From Azadirachta indica (taxonomy: Eukaryota > Streptophyta > Magnoliopsida > Sapindales > Meliaceae): 64,000 nucleotides of DNA. Shown in pieces: positions 54,301 to 64,000 of the stretch. Each line of letters starts with the position of its first letter. The stretch's first letter is position 1. The notes under the pieces were generated by a model. It was not told where the DNA came from and did no database searches. It worked only from the letters and a program-made list of their open reading frames with translations. Both the position numbers and the translations under genes were made by a program. The DNA lies in contig CM040442.1 in the NCBI GenBank assembly GCA_022749755.1, positions 7,290,457 through 7,354,456 of the forward strand, read 5' to 3'.

Positions 54301-55169
54301 TGTTTTCCATCTGTGATTCTGTTCTCTGATTGCTTTGCAGTTGCACAACTAACAACTAAGATCAAGCATTTATCTTCAGTACTGCACAAAAAGGTGAGAG
54401 TGGAAGCAGGATCTCTTTGCATAACTCTCTTGTTTTTGTTCACCCTATTCTGAAGCTTATTGTTGCTTGAGTGTAATTTTGCATGTTGTAGTTGCATTAA
54501 GCTATATCGTTTTATGAAGTTATGTGCTGATTGTCACATATACACACACATATACTTTGTAATTTGGGCATGTTGAATAATTAACATGAGCTAATTTGTC
54601 ATGCTGAAAATCTTGAGAGCTTGACATTGATGACAAGAAGATAAGGACAATCATATAATCATTGAGAAAAGTTAAAAACTGATAAGAATTATGATCTCTA
54701 TGCAAAAAATTGTTCCTATGTAATTGGCTTTAATTTTCTCTCGTAACAATTCTTATCATTTGGCTTAGTTAGTGAGAACTGATGTGGACTGGGTGTAGGA
54801 CATTTGAAAGTGACAACACACCACTTTCCGCATCTCACATACTCTAGTAGCATAAAGGACTCCATTAATGTAAAATAATATATTTGTGAGATCATAATGT
54901 ATTTGTGAAATCTGTTTGTAATTCTTTGTTTCATTCGGATGATATTTTGATCTTGAATTACTTATCAGTAGTCACAAATTGCTATTGCCAAAAATTTTCC
55001 TAATTAATTTACTGTAATGTTGTAGGACAAACATTCTCTGAAGGGTCTTCAAGCAATGGTACAGAAAAGGAAGAGATTGTTGAAGTATCTCCGAAGAACG
55101 GACTGGGAGTCCTACTGCTTGGTACTCTCTAAACTGGGTCTCCGAGACAACCCGGATTACAAATATTAA
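51358..55169 (+). CDS. Mitochondrial small-subunit ribosomal protein uS15m with a long N-terminal extension (5 exons)
   Basis: uS15 binds helix junctions of the small-subunit rRNA. The exons I assign are 51358-52243, 52591-52673, 53288-53399, 54341-54393 and 55026-55169, giving 425 residues. An earlier in-frame ATG exists at 51163, but 51358 (MALHLCKPKNRSLSNPSLIH) gives a good mitochondrial presequence and follows a telo-box. The uS15 domain is about residues 335-425: GSARVQIAQLTTKIKHLSSV, then KKDKHSLKGLQAMVQKRKRLLKYLRRTDWESY and the LVLSKLGLRDNP end. The preceding 300 residues contain eight or nine copies of an amphipathic motif near x-EL-x-x-RL-x-KLR. Intron 2 must use a GC donor (GAG AAG|GCAAGC) to keep the conserved VEK-YFHP join. 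Intron 1 appears to use one too (TCATCAG|GCGAGC), although a weak GT donor 15 bases downstream (TCTA|GTGCC) also keeps frame. It corresponds to At1g80620 as I recall. Confidence 0.9.
54051..54222. repeat. 86-bp tandem duplication in uS15m intron 3
   Basis: Units starting at 54051 and 54137 both read TCCCATATGGTTTATCTTC and continue through GAGGGCAGGAAAT and TTTTAGCACATCAAATTTCTGA, with several substitutions between them. It is intronic only. Confidence 0.88.
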
Positions 55170-56042
55170 CCTAGAAAAGATGAAGAACTAGACTAGGAAA
55201 GAAATGTGTAACAATTTCAGTTTTCTGTTTTGAAATTCGCGTTGGTTGATTTGCCAAATTTTGTAGCAATTCAAAGGAGAGGAACCCTACTTTGAAATTT
55301 TTGGCTTTCCCCGATTCTCTTCCTCACCTTTTGTAATAAGATGTTGTTTATGTTTTCCCATCTGTAGACATAAAAAGTTTTAGACTTCAAGATTTAATGG
55401 CGAAAAGCGTAGGAATGTTATACATTGTTCTTTCAGTGAATTGTAACAACAAAAGTGACTTGTAATAACAAGGTCTTCTCCCATATTTGTTCATTTGTCA
55501 AGCCAGATCTTGCCCCTAGTTTTAGTCATGTGCTCAAGTTTCTATTTATTAATTTTATATTTTTTTTTTGAGGAATTCTTGACTTCATCTTGGTAGAATC
55601 ATGATGCATTCTGTAGTGAATTATATGAGTTAATTTTTCCAGTAAAAGAAGAGGTTGTTGTATTTTGATAACCATGTCCTAATTTGTTATACCATTTGAG
55701 GACTGTTCTCTTTAACGTTGAAATGTAAGCATTAGTCTCTTCAGAGGTAAGCAAGAAGGCCTGGAAAGAGCGAAAATTGAAACTTGATACCAAAAATTTC
55801 ATTCACAAATCTTCCGTTCACAAAGAGCAATGCTTTCACTTTTCTTCAGTAAACAATCATAATGAATTCACAAGATGATACAAACAATAAGACGAAATGA
55901 GTTTTACAATTAAAAAAGAACACTGCTCTGCAATGACATGGAGTAAGCTATCATCACATAACTTCACACTTGAATTTTGCACAGAAATAACCGAAAATAT
56001 TCCAGAATAGTTTGTACAGACAGCAAATCATCCATGAAGCGA
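55170..56042. other. Convergent 3' spacer, uS15m and F-box/LRR genes
   Basis: This holds the 3' UTRs of two convergent genes. No frame or repeat of note is seen. Confidence 0.5.
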
Positions 56043-57773
56043 CTAGCCCTTACAAACTAGGCATCCATGGCGTAAGAAGAAGTCCTTTTGGCTCTCAGTA
56101 GGAGCAAAACCACAAGGTGGGATTATTTTCCTTAGCGATGGCCTTGAGAACGCCATCCAAGCTACAAAATCAACGTTCACTCCATCACACCACCTCAAAT
56201 TGATCTCCCTCAGTGTCAGACAATTTTCCACCACTTCCCTCACTCCACTCGCTGTAACATTTAAGCAATTTTCCAAGTCCAAATGCAATATCCGGCGACA
56301 AGTATTTGCAACTGTTGAAAGTGAATCATCATTAAATCCAGAGCCTAGTGCTCGCAAAACCTCCAACTTGGGCAACTCAAAATCTATCCCAAGATCATAC
56401 ACCTGTCGACACATGTTAATCTCCAAATGTTTAAGCTCACAACTCCTCAAAATTTCACCAATGCCTTCCTCTGTAATTCCCAAACAATGGCTCACATTGA
56501 GCATTTGTAAATTCGGGCAAAGCAATGCAACCCTTCTTAGAAACTGATCACTCAAATTACCATTCCTAGCCAAGTGCAAAGATTTGACTTGAGGATTTAC
56601 AGCCAAATCTGTCATAAAGTCATCCAACCCTAGATTTGTTGTCTCCATTTTAATTTCGCTTAACAATGGACAGTCTCTTAAAATGGTAAAGAATGTAGAA
56701 TTAGTGAGCTTAGAACAGAAACCAAGGTTTATGGAGTTTAAACTACATAGAAACCTCGATAACCCAATCATGGACTCATCATCAAGGAAATTTGCTGCTT
56801 CAAGGTTTAAGTATTCAAGTGACTGGTACTTGGACAACAAAAATGAGATTCCAGCAAGAGTAAAATTATAACAATGAGACAGAACAAGCTTCTTCAATGG
56901 AAGACAAGCTTCAGCAAGCAAACTTAACAATTCATCCGAGATAAACGAATTCGACATATCAATTTCACATAAACCTCTAGCATACGCAAATGATTCCTTG
57001 AAACATGAATCAATAGAAGGAATTCCAATTCCATTCACTGAAATGGAAACCAACCGTGGACTATTACGCATTGCAAAACTAATTCCATTCTGTGTTATGA
57101 AATCACAATCACGAATCAAAACTTCTCTTAGCAGAACAAGATTTGAAGACAAAGACATAAGTGACCTATCAGTAATGAAAAAATTACCAGACAGATCGAT
57201 CTTGTTCAGTTTCTCGAGGTTCCCTGACAAAGCGAGAATCCCGAAATCAGTTACGAAGCCCGAAGAAGATTCTAAATCCAGGGATCTATCTGACAGAAAA
57301 CTACTATCAGTTTCAGGATAACTAATATCCAGAACTTCAAGAAATGAACAAGTCTCTGAAATTGCAACCAAATCGCTATCTTGTAAAGAACGAATTTTTG
57401 AACAATTCAATTCCTTCAAATTCTTCATCCTAGACCCCAACTCTCGCAACCCCATTAACGGAAATCTCTTCTGATTTGAAATATTAACCGATTCAAGATC
57501 CAACCCAGAGCGTGAAATCATACAAAGATTGGAATTGAGGTCACCCTGGAATTCAAGAAGATCGATTTTTTTAACATTCTGAAAGCGGTTAAAAAGCTGG
57601 GGTAGAAATGGGATTGCTGGGTCAGTGATTTTGAGGTGAAAGCGAAGATAATTGGTGATTGAGAGGAATCGACGAGAGACTAAAGACAAGGATTCGAAGT
57701 GGCGCTGCTCGTCGAGCGAATTGAAGATCAATTCCCAGCATTCTTGGGGTAAGTCCAGAGATTTCTCAGTCAT
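56043..57773 (-). CDS. F-box/LRR-repeat protein (At1g80630-like)
   Basis: This intronless gene encodes 576 residues. An N-terminal F-box-like segment, about residues 7-45, reads LPQECWELIFNSL then SLVSRRFLSITN, so it should join an SCF ligase through SKP1/ASK. From about residue 70 to the end are some sixteen or more cysteine-type Leu-rich repeats, such as KIDLSGNFFITDRSLMSLS near 190, SLEYLNLEAANFLDDESMIG near 320 and LQMLNVSHCLGITEEGIGE near 430. The protein ends in a Cys-rich tail (GCLVCKG). No target is known to me. The divergence from the FBL14-like gene at 25736-27139 is large, so the two are not recent duplicates. Its place next to the uS15m gene repeats the At1g80620-80630 order I recall. 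Confidence 0.92.
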   Translation of the reverse strand: MTEKSLDLPQECWELIFNSLDEQRHFESLSLVSRRFLSITNYLRFHLKITDPAIPFLPQLFNRFQNVKKIDLLEFQGDLNSNLCMISRSGLDLESVNISNQKRFPLMGLRELGSRMKNLKELNCSKIRSLQDSDLVAISETCSFLEVLDISYPETDSSFLSDRSLDLESSSGFVTDFGILALSGNLEKLNKIDLSGNFFITDRSLMSLSSNLVLLREVLIRDCDFITQNGISFAMRNSPRLVSISVNGIGIPSIDSCFKESFAYARGLCEIDMSNSFISDELLSLLAEACLPLKKLVLSHCYNFTLAGISFLLSKYQSLEYLNLEAANFLDDESMIGLSRFLCSLNSINLGFCSKLTNSTFFTILRDCPLLSEIKMETTNLGLDDFMTDLAVNPQVKSLHLARNGNLSDQFLRRVALLCPNLQMLNVSHCLGITEEGIGEILRSCELKHLEINMCRQVYDLGIDFELPKLEVLRALGSGFNDDSLSTVANTCRRILHLDLENCLNVTASGVREVVENCLTLREINLRWCDGVNVDFVAWMAFSRPSLRKIIPPCGFAPTESQKDFFLRHGCLVCKG

Positions 57774-59213
57774 TTTCTGGGCTCGAGATGACAGAAAATT
57801 CCACAGAAAGAGAGATAAACAGGAACTGCGGAGTCTTCAAAGGAAGTGTGAATGAATTCAAACATCGAATTGGAAAAAAAATGACAGTGTTCTGTGGGCG
57901 CCACAATCTAACGGCACCATCTCATATTTTATTGTATAAATAATTCGCATCCGTTACATAAGATTTTAGAATTTTAAATGATACGACGCTCTTACAAGTG
58001 TCCGTGCAAAGTTTATAAAACGTCTACCAGTTCTATCAGGATAATAACAAAAAGATTTCTAATTCTTATTGAAATAATAAATAAAATATATTTTATTTAT
58101 TTATGACAAATAAGTCCTCGACAACACATGACACAAATATCTATCCCAACTAAAAAACCCCGAATTAGAGAGTAATTTAAATTACTAAAATATTTCATTA
58201 TTTATTCTTTTAGTAGTCCTACCAGTACAAATTAATACAACAAAAAATATTTATTATTATTAGATATTTTATATAATTTTTTATAATACTATAATATATG
58301 ACATTTGTATAAGAATGTGACATCAGTTTATATATATCCTAAAAATGTATGACAAATTGTCTTTATACTTTAAGACAATATCTTTTAATTAACAAATAAT
58401 ATGAGATTTAAAAATGAATAATGTTGAGATACAAACTCTCTATAAATAGACATGGTAAAAGCCTTTTACAATTTGTTAAAAAGATTTGAAAATTACTTTT
58501 AATGAAAATTTATTTATAATTTTAAAAAAGATAATATTAGACAGTTTAAAATTTTCTCCAAAAATTATATCTCAAATGATGTAATATTTATTTCACAATT
58601 TTTAAGATCGTATTGCACTACTTCATCCCGCATCATTTGGTAAGAAGATTTTGGATAAAAATTTGACACATCCAATATTGCTGTTTATTGAAATCTCAAT
58701 AAAAATTTTTCTTCAAAATTTTAAAACTATGGGATATTAGCAAGACAATTGGCTCAAGGTATGTTTAATTAGAATTTAGATACAATAGTACTTTATTATA
58801 TAATAAAAATGTTAATTAGTTGTTAATATGTGTAAGGATGTAGGTGAATATTGATAAACAATATGAATTTAATTTGTTATATGTATAAGCTGCTACTTTA
58901 TCATAATTTTTGTGCGCCCTTCACAATTCAACATTCTTTTTAAAGCAAATAACTCATTTCATATGAACAACTGTTTATTATATTCAAACATTTGACATTA
59001 TTAATAGTAATTAATAAGATAATGAATAATTTAATCACACATAACAAAGCATGAAATCAAACGTATCAACCAGGGTTAGCACTTAGCATTACAAACTATT
59101 TTGCGAATATTTTTGAATAGAATTCAGTGTGAATGCTTGGAAGGAAATCTTTCAGTTTTTGACCGTGTAAAGTGAGATGGAGACAAGACAGAGATTGAAG
59201 ACTGAAGTGGCTG
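57774..59213. other. Promoter of the F-box/LRR gene and AT-rich spacer
   Basis: The first 150 bases are leader and proximal promoter of the minus-strand gene. The rest is AT-rich and ends in the 3' flank of the proline-rich protein gene. No gene is supported. Confidence 0.5.
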
Positions 59214-60569
59214 TTAAGGAATCCCCGGAATATCAGGTACCTCAGGAGTCGGCTGGAATATATTGGGGACGCTTGGTGTTGATCCGACAGGTTGTTCTGG
59301 TGGTACTAGTGGCAGCTGTGGAGGACCAGGCGGTGAAGAAAATATCGGGACTATTGGCGGAGTTTGTCGGAATACATCAGGTGGAAAATCTTGCTGTGGT
59401 GGCGGCAGGAATGTTGGGACTAGCGGCGGTGCTAGTGTTGGTGAATCCTGCTCTGGCGGTGGTAATGTTATTGGGAAGAATGGCGGCGATGTTGATGTTT
59501 CATCTGGCGGCAAGTCTTGTTCCGGCGGCAGCAAAAATGTTGGAACAAGTGGTGGTGCTGGTGTAGATTCATCTGGCGGGAAGTCTGGTTCTGGTGGCGG
59601 CAGAAATGTAGGAACAAGCGGTGGTGCTGGCGTAGATTCATCTGGCGGTAAGTCTGGTTCTGGTGGCGGCAAAAATGTTGGAACAAGTGGTGGCGCTGGT
59701 GTAAATTCATCCGGGGGTGTGTCTTCTTTTGGGGGAGAAAAGAAAATATTAGGTGGCGGCGACAGCATTGCATCAGGCGGTGATAGCCACGGAAATACTG
59801 GTTCTGGTACGGGATTGGGCGGTGGTGGAGAAGTGACTAGTGGAGGTGGAAAGACGACTGGAGGTGGTGGAGAAGGAACTAATGGGGGTGGTGGGGAAGG
59901 TTCTGGTGGAGAAGGTGATGGAACTAAAGGTGGTGGCGGTGAAGGTGAGGGAACTGGTGGTGGAGACGGTGCAGGAGGAGATGCAACTACTGGCGGTGGA
60001 GATGATGGAGGAACTAAAGGTGGTGGCGGTGAAGGTGAGGGAACTGTTGGTGGAGACGGTGCAGGAGGAGATGCAACTACTGGCGGTGGAGATGATGGAG
60101 GAGGAGATGAAACAAGAGGTGGGGGAGTCGAAACAAGTGGTGGGGGAGATGAAACAAGAGGTGGGGGAGACGAAACAAGTGGTGGGGGAGACGAAACAAG
60201 TGGTGGAGGGGATGGTAGTATAGGTGGTTGGATTACAGGCGGCGGAGTGGGCACAACCAGCGGCGGATTCCTGCGGGGAGCTGGCAGAAATGGGTTGTCC
60301 GGAGAAGGGGAAGTGGGGAAAGGCCATCGGCCACAAGTATCAAACAAGTAACTGAACAAAGGATCACAGTTTGATGATCCTCTTCCTCTTCTTCCTGCAC
60401 TGCTTCTACCTCTTCTACCACTTCTGGTTCTCTTTTGTACATCTTCCTTTCTACTTCTGTTTGGTTGGTGGTGTTGTTGATGTTTGGAATTTCTGGTTCT
60501 AGCTTCTATGCTAGTTTCTGTTGCCAAAAGCAAAGTAAAGAAAACTACTAACACAATATTTGCTTTCAT
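59214..60569 (-). CDS. Secreted proline-rich (extensin-like) protein
   Basis: This intronless gene encodes 451 residues. Residues 1-23 (MKANIVLVVFFTLLLATETS and following) form a signal peptide. A basic, Arg/Lys/His-rich segment covers about 24-66. Next is a short Cys-containing block (CDPLFSYLFDTCGRWPFP) that I associate with a plant hydroxyproline-rich glycoprotein family. The remaining 350 residues are proline-rich. A run of SPPPLVS units near 120-165 is followed by PSPSPPPPLVP arrays near 180-235. Then come four to five copies of a unit of about 24 residues with core PAPPLVPTFLPPPEPD, whose DNA is a 72-bp minisatellite. No Tyr cross-linking motif (SPPPPYVY) is seen, so it is extensin-like rather than a classical extensin. 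A cell-wall location and hydroxyproline glycosylation are inferred. Repeat number is likely to vary between alleles. TATAAAG at 60621-60615 on the minus strand is a plausible TATA box. Confidence 0.88.
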   Translation of the reverse strand: MKANIVLVVFFTLLLATETSIEARTRNSKHQQHHQPNRSRKEDVQKRTRSGRRGRSSAGRRGRGSSNCDPLFSYLFDTCGRWPFPTSPSPDNPFLPAPRRNPPLVVPTPPPVIQPPILPSPPPLVSSPPPLVSSPPPLVSSPPPLVSTPPPLVSSPPPSSPPPVVASPPAPSPPTVPSPSPPPPLVPPSSPPPVVASPPAPSPPPVPSPSPPPPLVPSPSPPEPSPPPPLVPSPPPPVVFPPPLVTSPPPPNPVPEPVFPWLSPPDAMLSPPPNIFFSPPKEDTPPDEFTPAPPLVPTFLPPPEPDLPPDESTPAPPLVPTFLPPPEPDFPPDESTPAPPLVPTFLLPPEQDLPPDETSTSPPFFPITLPPPEQDSPTLAPPLVPTFLPPPQQDFPPDVFRQTPPIVPIFSSPPGPPQLPLVPPEQPVGSTPSVPNIFQPTPEVPDIPGIP

Positions 60570-60632
60570 TGTTTTAATTCATTCTTCTCTCTTTATTTGT
60601 TTATCTACAATCTTCTTTATAGAAATCATCGA

Positions 60633-60638
<6 letters not shown>

Positions 60639-60669
<31 letters not shown>
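60639..60669. repeat. (AT)n microsatellite next to the proline-rich gene promoter
   Basis: A 31-bp perfect AT run begins about 18 bp upstream of the putative TATA box of the minus-strand gene. Length changes here could affect promoter spacing; that is inference. Confidence 0.92.
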
Positions 60670-60672
<3 letters not shown>

Positions 60673-61490
60673 GTCAATGAGTTGAAAATTGATGTACAAT
60701 TATGAGCAGCATGGAAACTTGCATATTGCCTCCGACACATTGAAGACTGCTTTGTAGCTCAAGAAAATTTTAACTGTAGCACGATAGTTTTTTATTATTA
60801 ATGTGATAATCCTGAAGCACTTATTGATCATCAATCTCATGGCTAACATTACGTTTAATTCTGTTGTAATTAGGCTCTGTTTGATATTGCGATATGGTGA
60901 TTTGTAAATTAATTACGACCTTAGTCCAATTAGATTAATCTTAATCCTTGAAAACATACGCTGCAATTAGAAGTCCAAGTTTTGGGCACAAGGTGTATGG
61001 CCAACGGTCTGTGTGCATGGGACATTAAATAAGCAGTAAATATGAAGAGATAAGAATCGAGTGAGGCCAGCTAGAAGTTACGAGTTTCAATATATATGGA
61101 TAGGGAAGCGTTGAGTGTTCTGAGCTCTATCTATTTCACAAGCCTGGGTAGTTCAAAACTGGGCGGTGATAGAGCTGAGAAGACGAGCTGCCTGCCTTGT
61201 TCTAAGTGCCATTTTTGACAAGAATAGCAAGTCTTAAATGCAGTAGAAGGCAATAGATTCTTCTCTGCAAACTTTTAATTCTTTAATGGTAAGTTGTAGA
61301 ATATGAAAAGGACTACACAATTGCTGCTAGTCAATTTTTTCTGATTCTATACCCCGTAACTTCTGACTAGAGTGGGGCTTAGTACAGTGAAAAACGGAAA
61401 AATTGAAAAAAGAAAAGTTAACATGCATACAGAGAGAAAAGAAAAGCCGTTATTTATTGCTGTTTTGGTTTAATTTTCAGGCAAAACATC
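60670..61490. other. Spacer between proline-rich gene and S-protein homolog cluster
   Basis: This contains the distal promoter of the proline-rich gene and the 3' flank of the first S-protein homolog copy. No gene, RNA or repeat is recognisable. Confidence 0.5.
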
Positions 61491-61892
61491 TCACTTTTTC
61501 CATACATAATACAGTTCCCAAGTTCTCTTCTTACCATTGTAAGTATAAGCTCCATCTTGCCTAATGCCATATTTACAAACATAACACCTATGAAAATCCT
61601 TTTTATTGTTATAAAAATTAAATTTACCATGCACATTATTCCATTTCATTGAGCAACAAAAGAAAGTCTGCCCAAAAATGCAGAGACCAAATTTCCACTC
61701 TGTTTACTGTCCCTTAGCGAGATCACGTACTCCTGTATCATCATCTTTAGATTTACAATGAGTTATCAGGTGAATTCCATCACCCAAATCATTCAGAACA
61801 AGTACTTTTCTTCTCAGAAAACAATGCGGCGCCCCTGAAGTTTCCAGTTCTATAATCAACATCAGAATCAGTATTGCCAAGAGTTTGCCCAT
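61491..61892 (-). pseudogene. S-protein homolog (SPH) with one in-frame stop
   Basis: SPH proteins are small secreted plant proteins related to the poppy stigma self-incompatibility S protein. The frame starts at ATG 61892-61890 with a signal peptide (MGKLLAILILMLIIELETSG). It carries the family core VLNDLGDGIHLITHCKSKDD and is interrupted by TAA at 61706-61704, codon 63. The same frame continues without a shift through TEWKFGLCIFGQTFFCCSM, KFNFYNNKKDFHRCYVC and GIRQDGAYTYNGKK to TGA at 61493-61491. A full-length product would be 133 residues, normal for the family, with the paired cysteines retained. Against the copy at 62925-63320, the stop falls where that copy has Tyr. One substitution therefore seems to have killed an otherwise normal gene. 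Confidence 0.85.
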
Positions 61893-62160
61893 GTTTTGTT
61901 CTCTGATCTTGTATTGTGATTAATTTCCTTTGAAAAGTGGGTATTTTGTTGTTGTGGGTGATTTTTATCTGGGATGTAAATTTAATTAATGGGAGAAAAT
62001 TGTTTGGTTTGGTTGAAAATTATTGTTTTGTTCGTTGTTCATTGTTTTTATGCGTAAAGAGTAAGAAAATTACGAGGCAAAATAAATGATAGCAAGTCTA
62101 AAGATGGATTGCAGTAATGACTATGTCTCCTTAATTTTATTAATTTGATCACATAGAAAC

Positions 62161-62504
62161 TCACTTTTTCCAAGCATAAAACAGCTTCCATTTCTTCTTA
62201 CGTGAATTGTAAGCATGAGCTCCATCTTGCCTTACACTATATCTACAAAAAAGACACCTAAACAAGTCCCTTTAATAACTATAGACATCAAATTTGCCTT
62301 GTACATTATTCCACTTCATCCAGCATCAAAACAGTGTTCACCCCACGAAGTTCAGACGAAATGACCACCGTGTACACTGCCCGTTTGAAATCTCTCACCA
62401 CCCAAGTCGTTATGAACTCGCACTGGTCTTTTGAACACACCATGTGCTGCTACCGGAAAAGTTTCTATTTCGATCATCAAGATGATGATGATGATCATCA
62501 GCAT
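62161..62504 (-). pseudogene. S-protein homolog, heavily damaged copy
   Basis: On the minus strand a signal-peptide-like start at 62504 (MLMIIIIILMIEIETFPVAA) leads to RPVRVHNDLG. It then loses the CKSKDD core, changes frame and reaches a stop at 62354-62352. The C-terminal half is recognisable in another frame: WMKWNNVQGKFDVYSY, a TAA stop, then RDLFRCLFCRYSVRQDGAHA and a terminal AWKK before TGA at 62163-62161. At least one deletion, one frameshift and one internal stop are present, so this copy cannot make a normal protein. Confidence 0.85.
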
Positions 62505-62924
62505 AACTACATGCTTTCCCACGTTTTTCCCTGCTTCATGTTTGTCCTTTCTTCTTAGTGGATATGGTTTTGGTAATGGATATGTTGCATTCTTTTATAG
62601 GGGGTTCGTGCATGTGAAGATGATCTGGTTCAATGAATAATGAATGAGTAATAAGCTGTTTTGGCCAAATGTCATTGATGACGATATTCTCTTATAGAGA
62701 CAACATGTAATGCATTTATTGTCAACCAACAATGAAGAATACTGGTTAAAATTTTCTTGATCATAAGAGTAGAATTTATCTATTTTAGATGCAAATTTTC
62801 TTAGGTAGTGTCACAATACGGTACACATTTTAAAGCTCGAGAGACTTCTAATTTTAATATTAGTAGATTGTAATTGTAATATTGAAAAAATTGAAACAAT
62901 TCTCAAGTGAATAAATTAATTAGC

Positions 62925-63320
62925 TTATATTTTCCAAGCATATAACAACTTCCGAGTCTTCTTCTTTTGATCATAAGAATAAGCACCAGCTTGCTTAATA
63001 CTCCAAAAGCGTTGCATACACCTAGCTATCTCTCTTTTAGTATCATACACATCAATCTTCCTTTGTACATTGTTCCATTTCAGTGTGCTGCGAAGAAAGA
63101 AGCCGGGATGGAAAGACCATTGTCTGTAGTCTCCATTGGAGAGATCTCGGATGCCTAAACCATCGTCTTTAGATTTACAATGTGTTGTCAAATGAATCCC
63201 ATCGCCCAAATTATTCTCCAAATGCACTGTTGCTTTGCCATTGTTATCAGTTGGCAATGTTCTTGAACTTGCAATAGCTGTCTCTGTGATTAAAATTATA
63301 ATGAAAATTATAGCAAAATG
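62925..63320 (-). pseudogene. S-protein homolog, open frame but no ATG found
   Basis: The frame is open for over 130 codons and has the full family layout. It begins with a hydrophobic leader (HFAIIFIIILITETAIAS), then VHLENNLGDGIHLTTHCKSK, QWSFHPGFFLRSTLKWNN, IDVYDTKREIARC and a terminal YAWKI. Going upstream, an in-frame TGA occurs near 63395 and no in-frame ATG lies between it and the leader. Either the start codon was lost by mutation or an upstream exon supplies it; SPH genes are usually intronless, so start loss is more likely. The cysteine pattern is also reduced (RCMQRFW instead of RC-x-x-C-x-W). It could still be functional if a non-obvious start is used. Confidence 0.65.
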
Positions 63321-64000
63321 CTTTAGATAATCAAAGTTAATTTTAGTTGTTGTGGGTTGTTTTGGTGAAGCATGTAAATGATCTATGATAAATCATTTGT
63401 ATAAGGCATGTTTGGATTTGTATTTTTATTTACATTTGAAAGTATAATAATTATTTACAATGTCAACTGCATTTAATAGACAGTTGGATTCAACCAAAAT
63501 AACAGTCTTAACCTACTTCAGCATTAAATGCTATTGTATATTACAGTTGCCTCTAGGTAGTTTTGCAATTTTCGAAAAAATCTCTCTTTTACAAATGATA
63601 CAGTACTTTTCAGTTATGTTCAATATGTAATAATTTTATCTCATAATAATTATAGATTAGAAGTTTTTATACTGGAGTTATAAAAATGCTCTAAATATGG
63701 TGTTGTTTGCCCAAAGGAATGTTGCATTATTTTTCATGAATTTGTAAAAGAACAAATAAAAACAAATGTGTAAATAAAGTAGTGCATTTATAGCCATAGA
63801 GCCATAGGAGGCAAAAGGTTAGATAATCCGTTTATAACTCCATATTAGGGCTGACAAAATTCTCTATAGCTACAGAATTTGTAGACATTCAGTTTAAATA
63901 AGGTATATTTAGGATGCTGTAATGGGACATGAGGTTGAAAATTAAAGAAGATTAATCCCCGTAATATTAGTAGGGTGAAAAAAGATTTAATACTTCCTAA
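63321..64000. other. Right-end spacer
   Basis: This AT-rich flank of the S-protein homolog cluster has no supported gene. TAGGGCTGACAAAATTC near 63847 resembles the left end of the MITE-like element at 29329 and could be a truncated relative running out of the window. Confidence 0.35.

Noticed and set aside
59263..60351. 362-codon plus-strand glycine-rich frame
   Set aside because: It is the antisense of the proline-rich gene: proline codons CCN read as glycine GGN on the other strand. The minus strand has the signal peptide, start and stop expected of a secreted protein.

Overview
This is a gene-containing stretch of a flowering-plant nuclear genome. The evidence is multi-exon genes with GT-AG introns, AT-rich introns and spacers, TATA-box promoters, and plant-specific families (DUF247, PPR, AP2/ERF, F-box/LRR, BRIZ, S-protein homologs, a proline-rich wall protein). 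A eudicot is near certain. A rosid, perhaps a Citrus-like tree, is my guess from protein similarity and is not proven. All homology statements come from recognising families by eye; no search was run.

Layout. 1-3888: two tail-to-tail DUF247/UPF0481 genes, the first cut by the window edge. 4903-12975: a PPR gene (-) back to back with a complete 11-exon 3-isopropylmalate dehydrogenase gene (+, leucine biosynthesis). 13575-15084: a delta3,delta2-enoyl-CoA isomerase-like gene broken by one in-frame stop, then a small membrane protein. 15085-20252: a gene-free AT-rich block built from an old direct duplication of about 2.3 kb. 20253-24837: a 12-exon BRIZ-type RING/ZnF-UBP ubiquitin ligase gene. 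25736-27139: an F-box/LRR gene. 27140-34673: repeats, including about 0.8 kb units repeated at 28 and 31 kb and a MITE-like element. 34674-35630: a single-exon ERF. 41772-45754: a 5-exon coiled-coil protein ending in a DLNLP motif. 51358-55169: a 5-exon mitochondrial uS15 gene with two apparent GC-AG introns. 56043-57773: a second F-box/LRR gene. 59214-60569: a secreted proline-rich protein. 61491-63320: three damaged S-protein homolog copies.

As I remember the Arabidopsis map, the PPR, IPMDH, F-box/LRR, ERF, coiled-coil, uS15 and second F-box/LRR genes fall in the order At1g80550, 80560, 80570, 80580, 80610, 80620, 80630. That makes the window a conserved syntenic block. BRIZ, the isomerase and the membrane-protein gene are interleaved, and the WRKY and acetylornithine aminotransferase genes I expect between 80580 and 80610 are not seen.

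The genes are not an operon and share no single pathway. No wholly new system is evident. The most unusual items are the single-nonsense isomerase that still ends in a peroxisomal SKL signal, the decaying S-protein homolog cluster, the repeat-built N-terminal extension and GC-AG introns of the uS15m gene, and several promoter-like islands that lack a gene.
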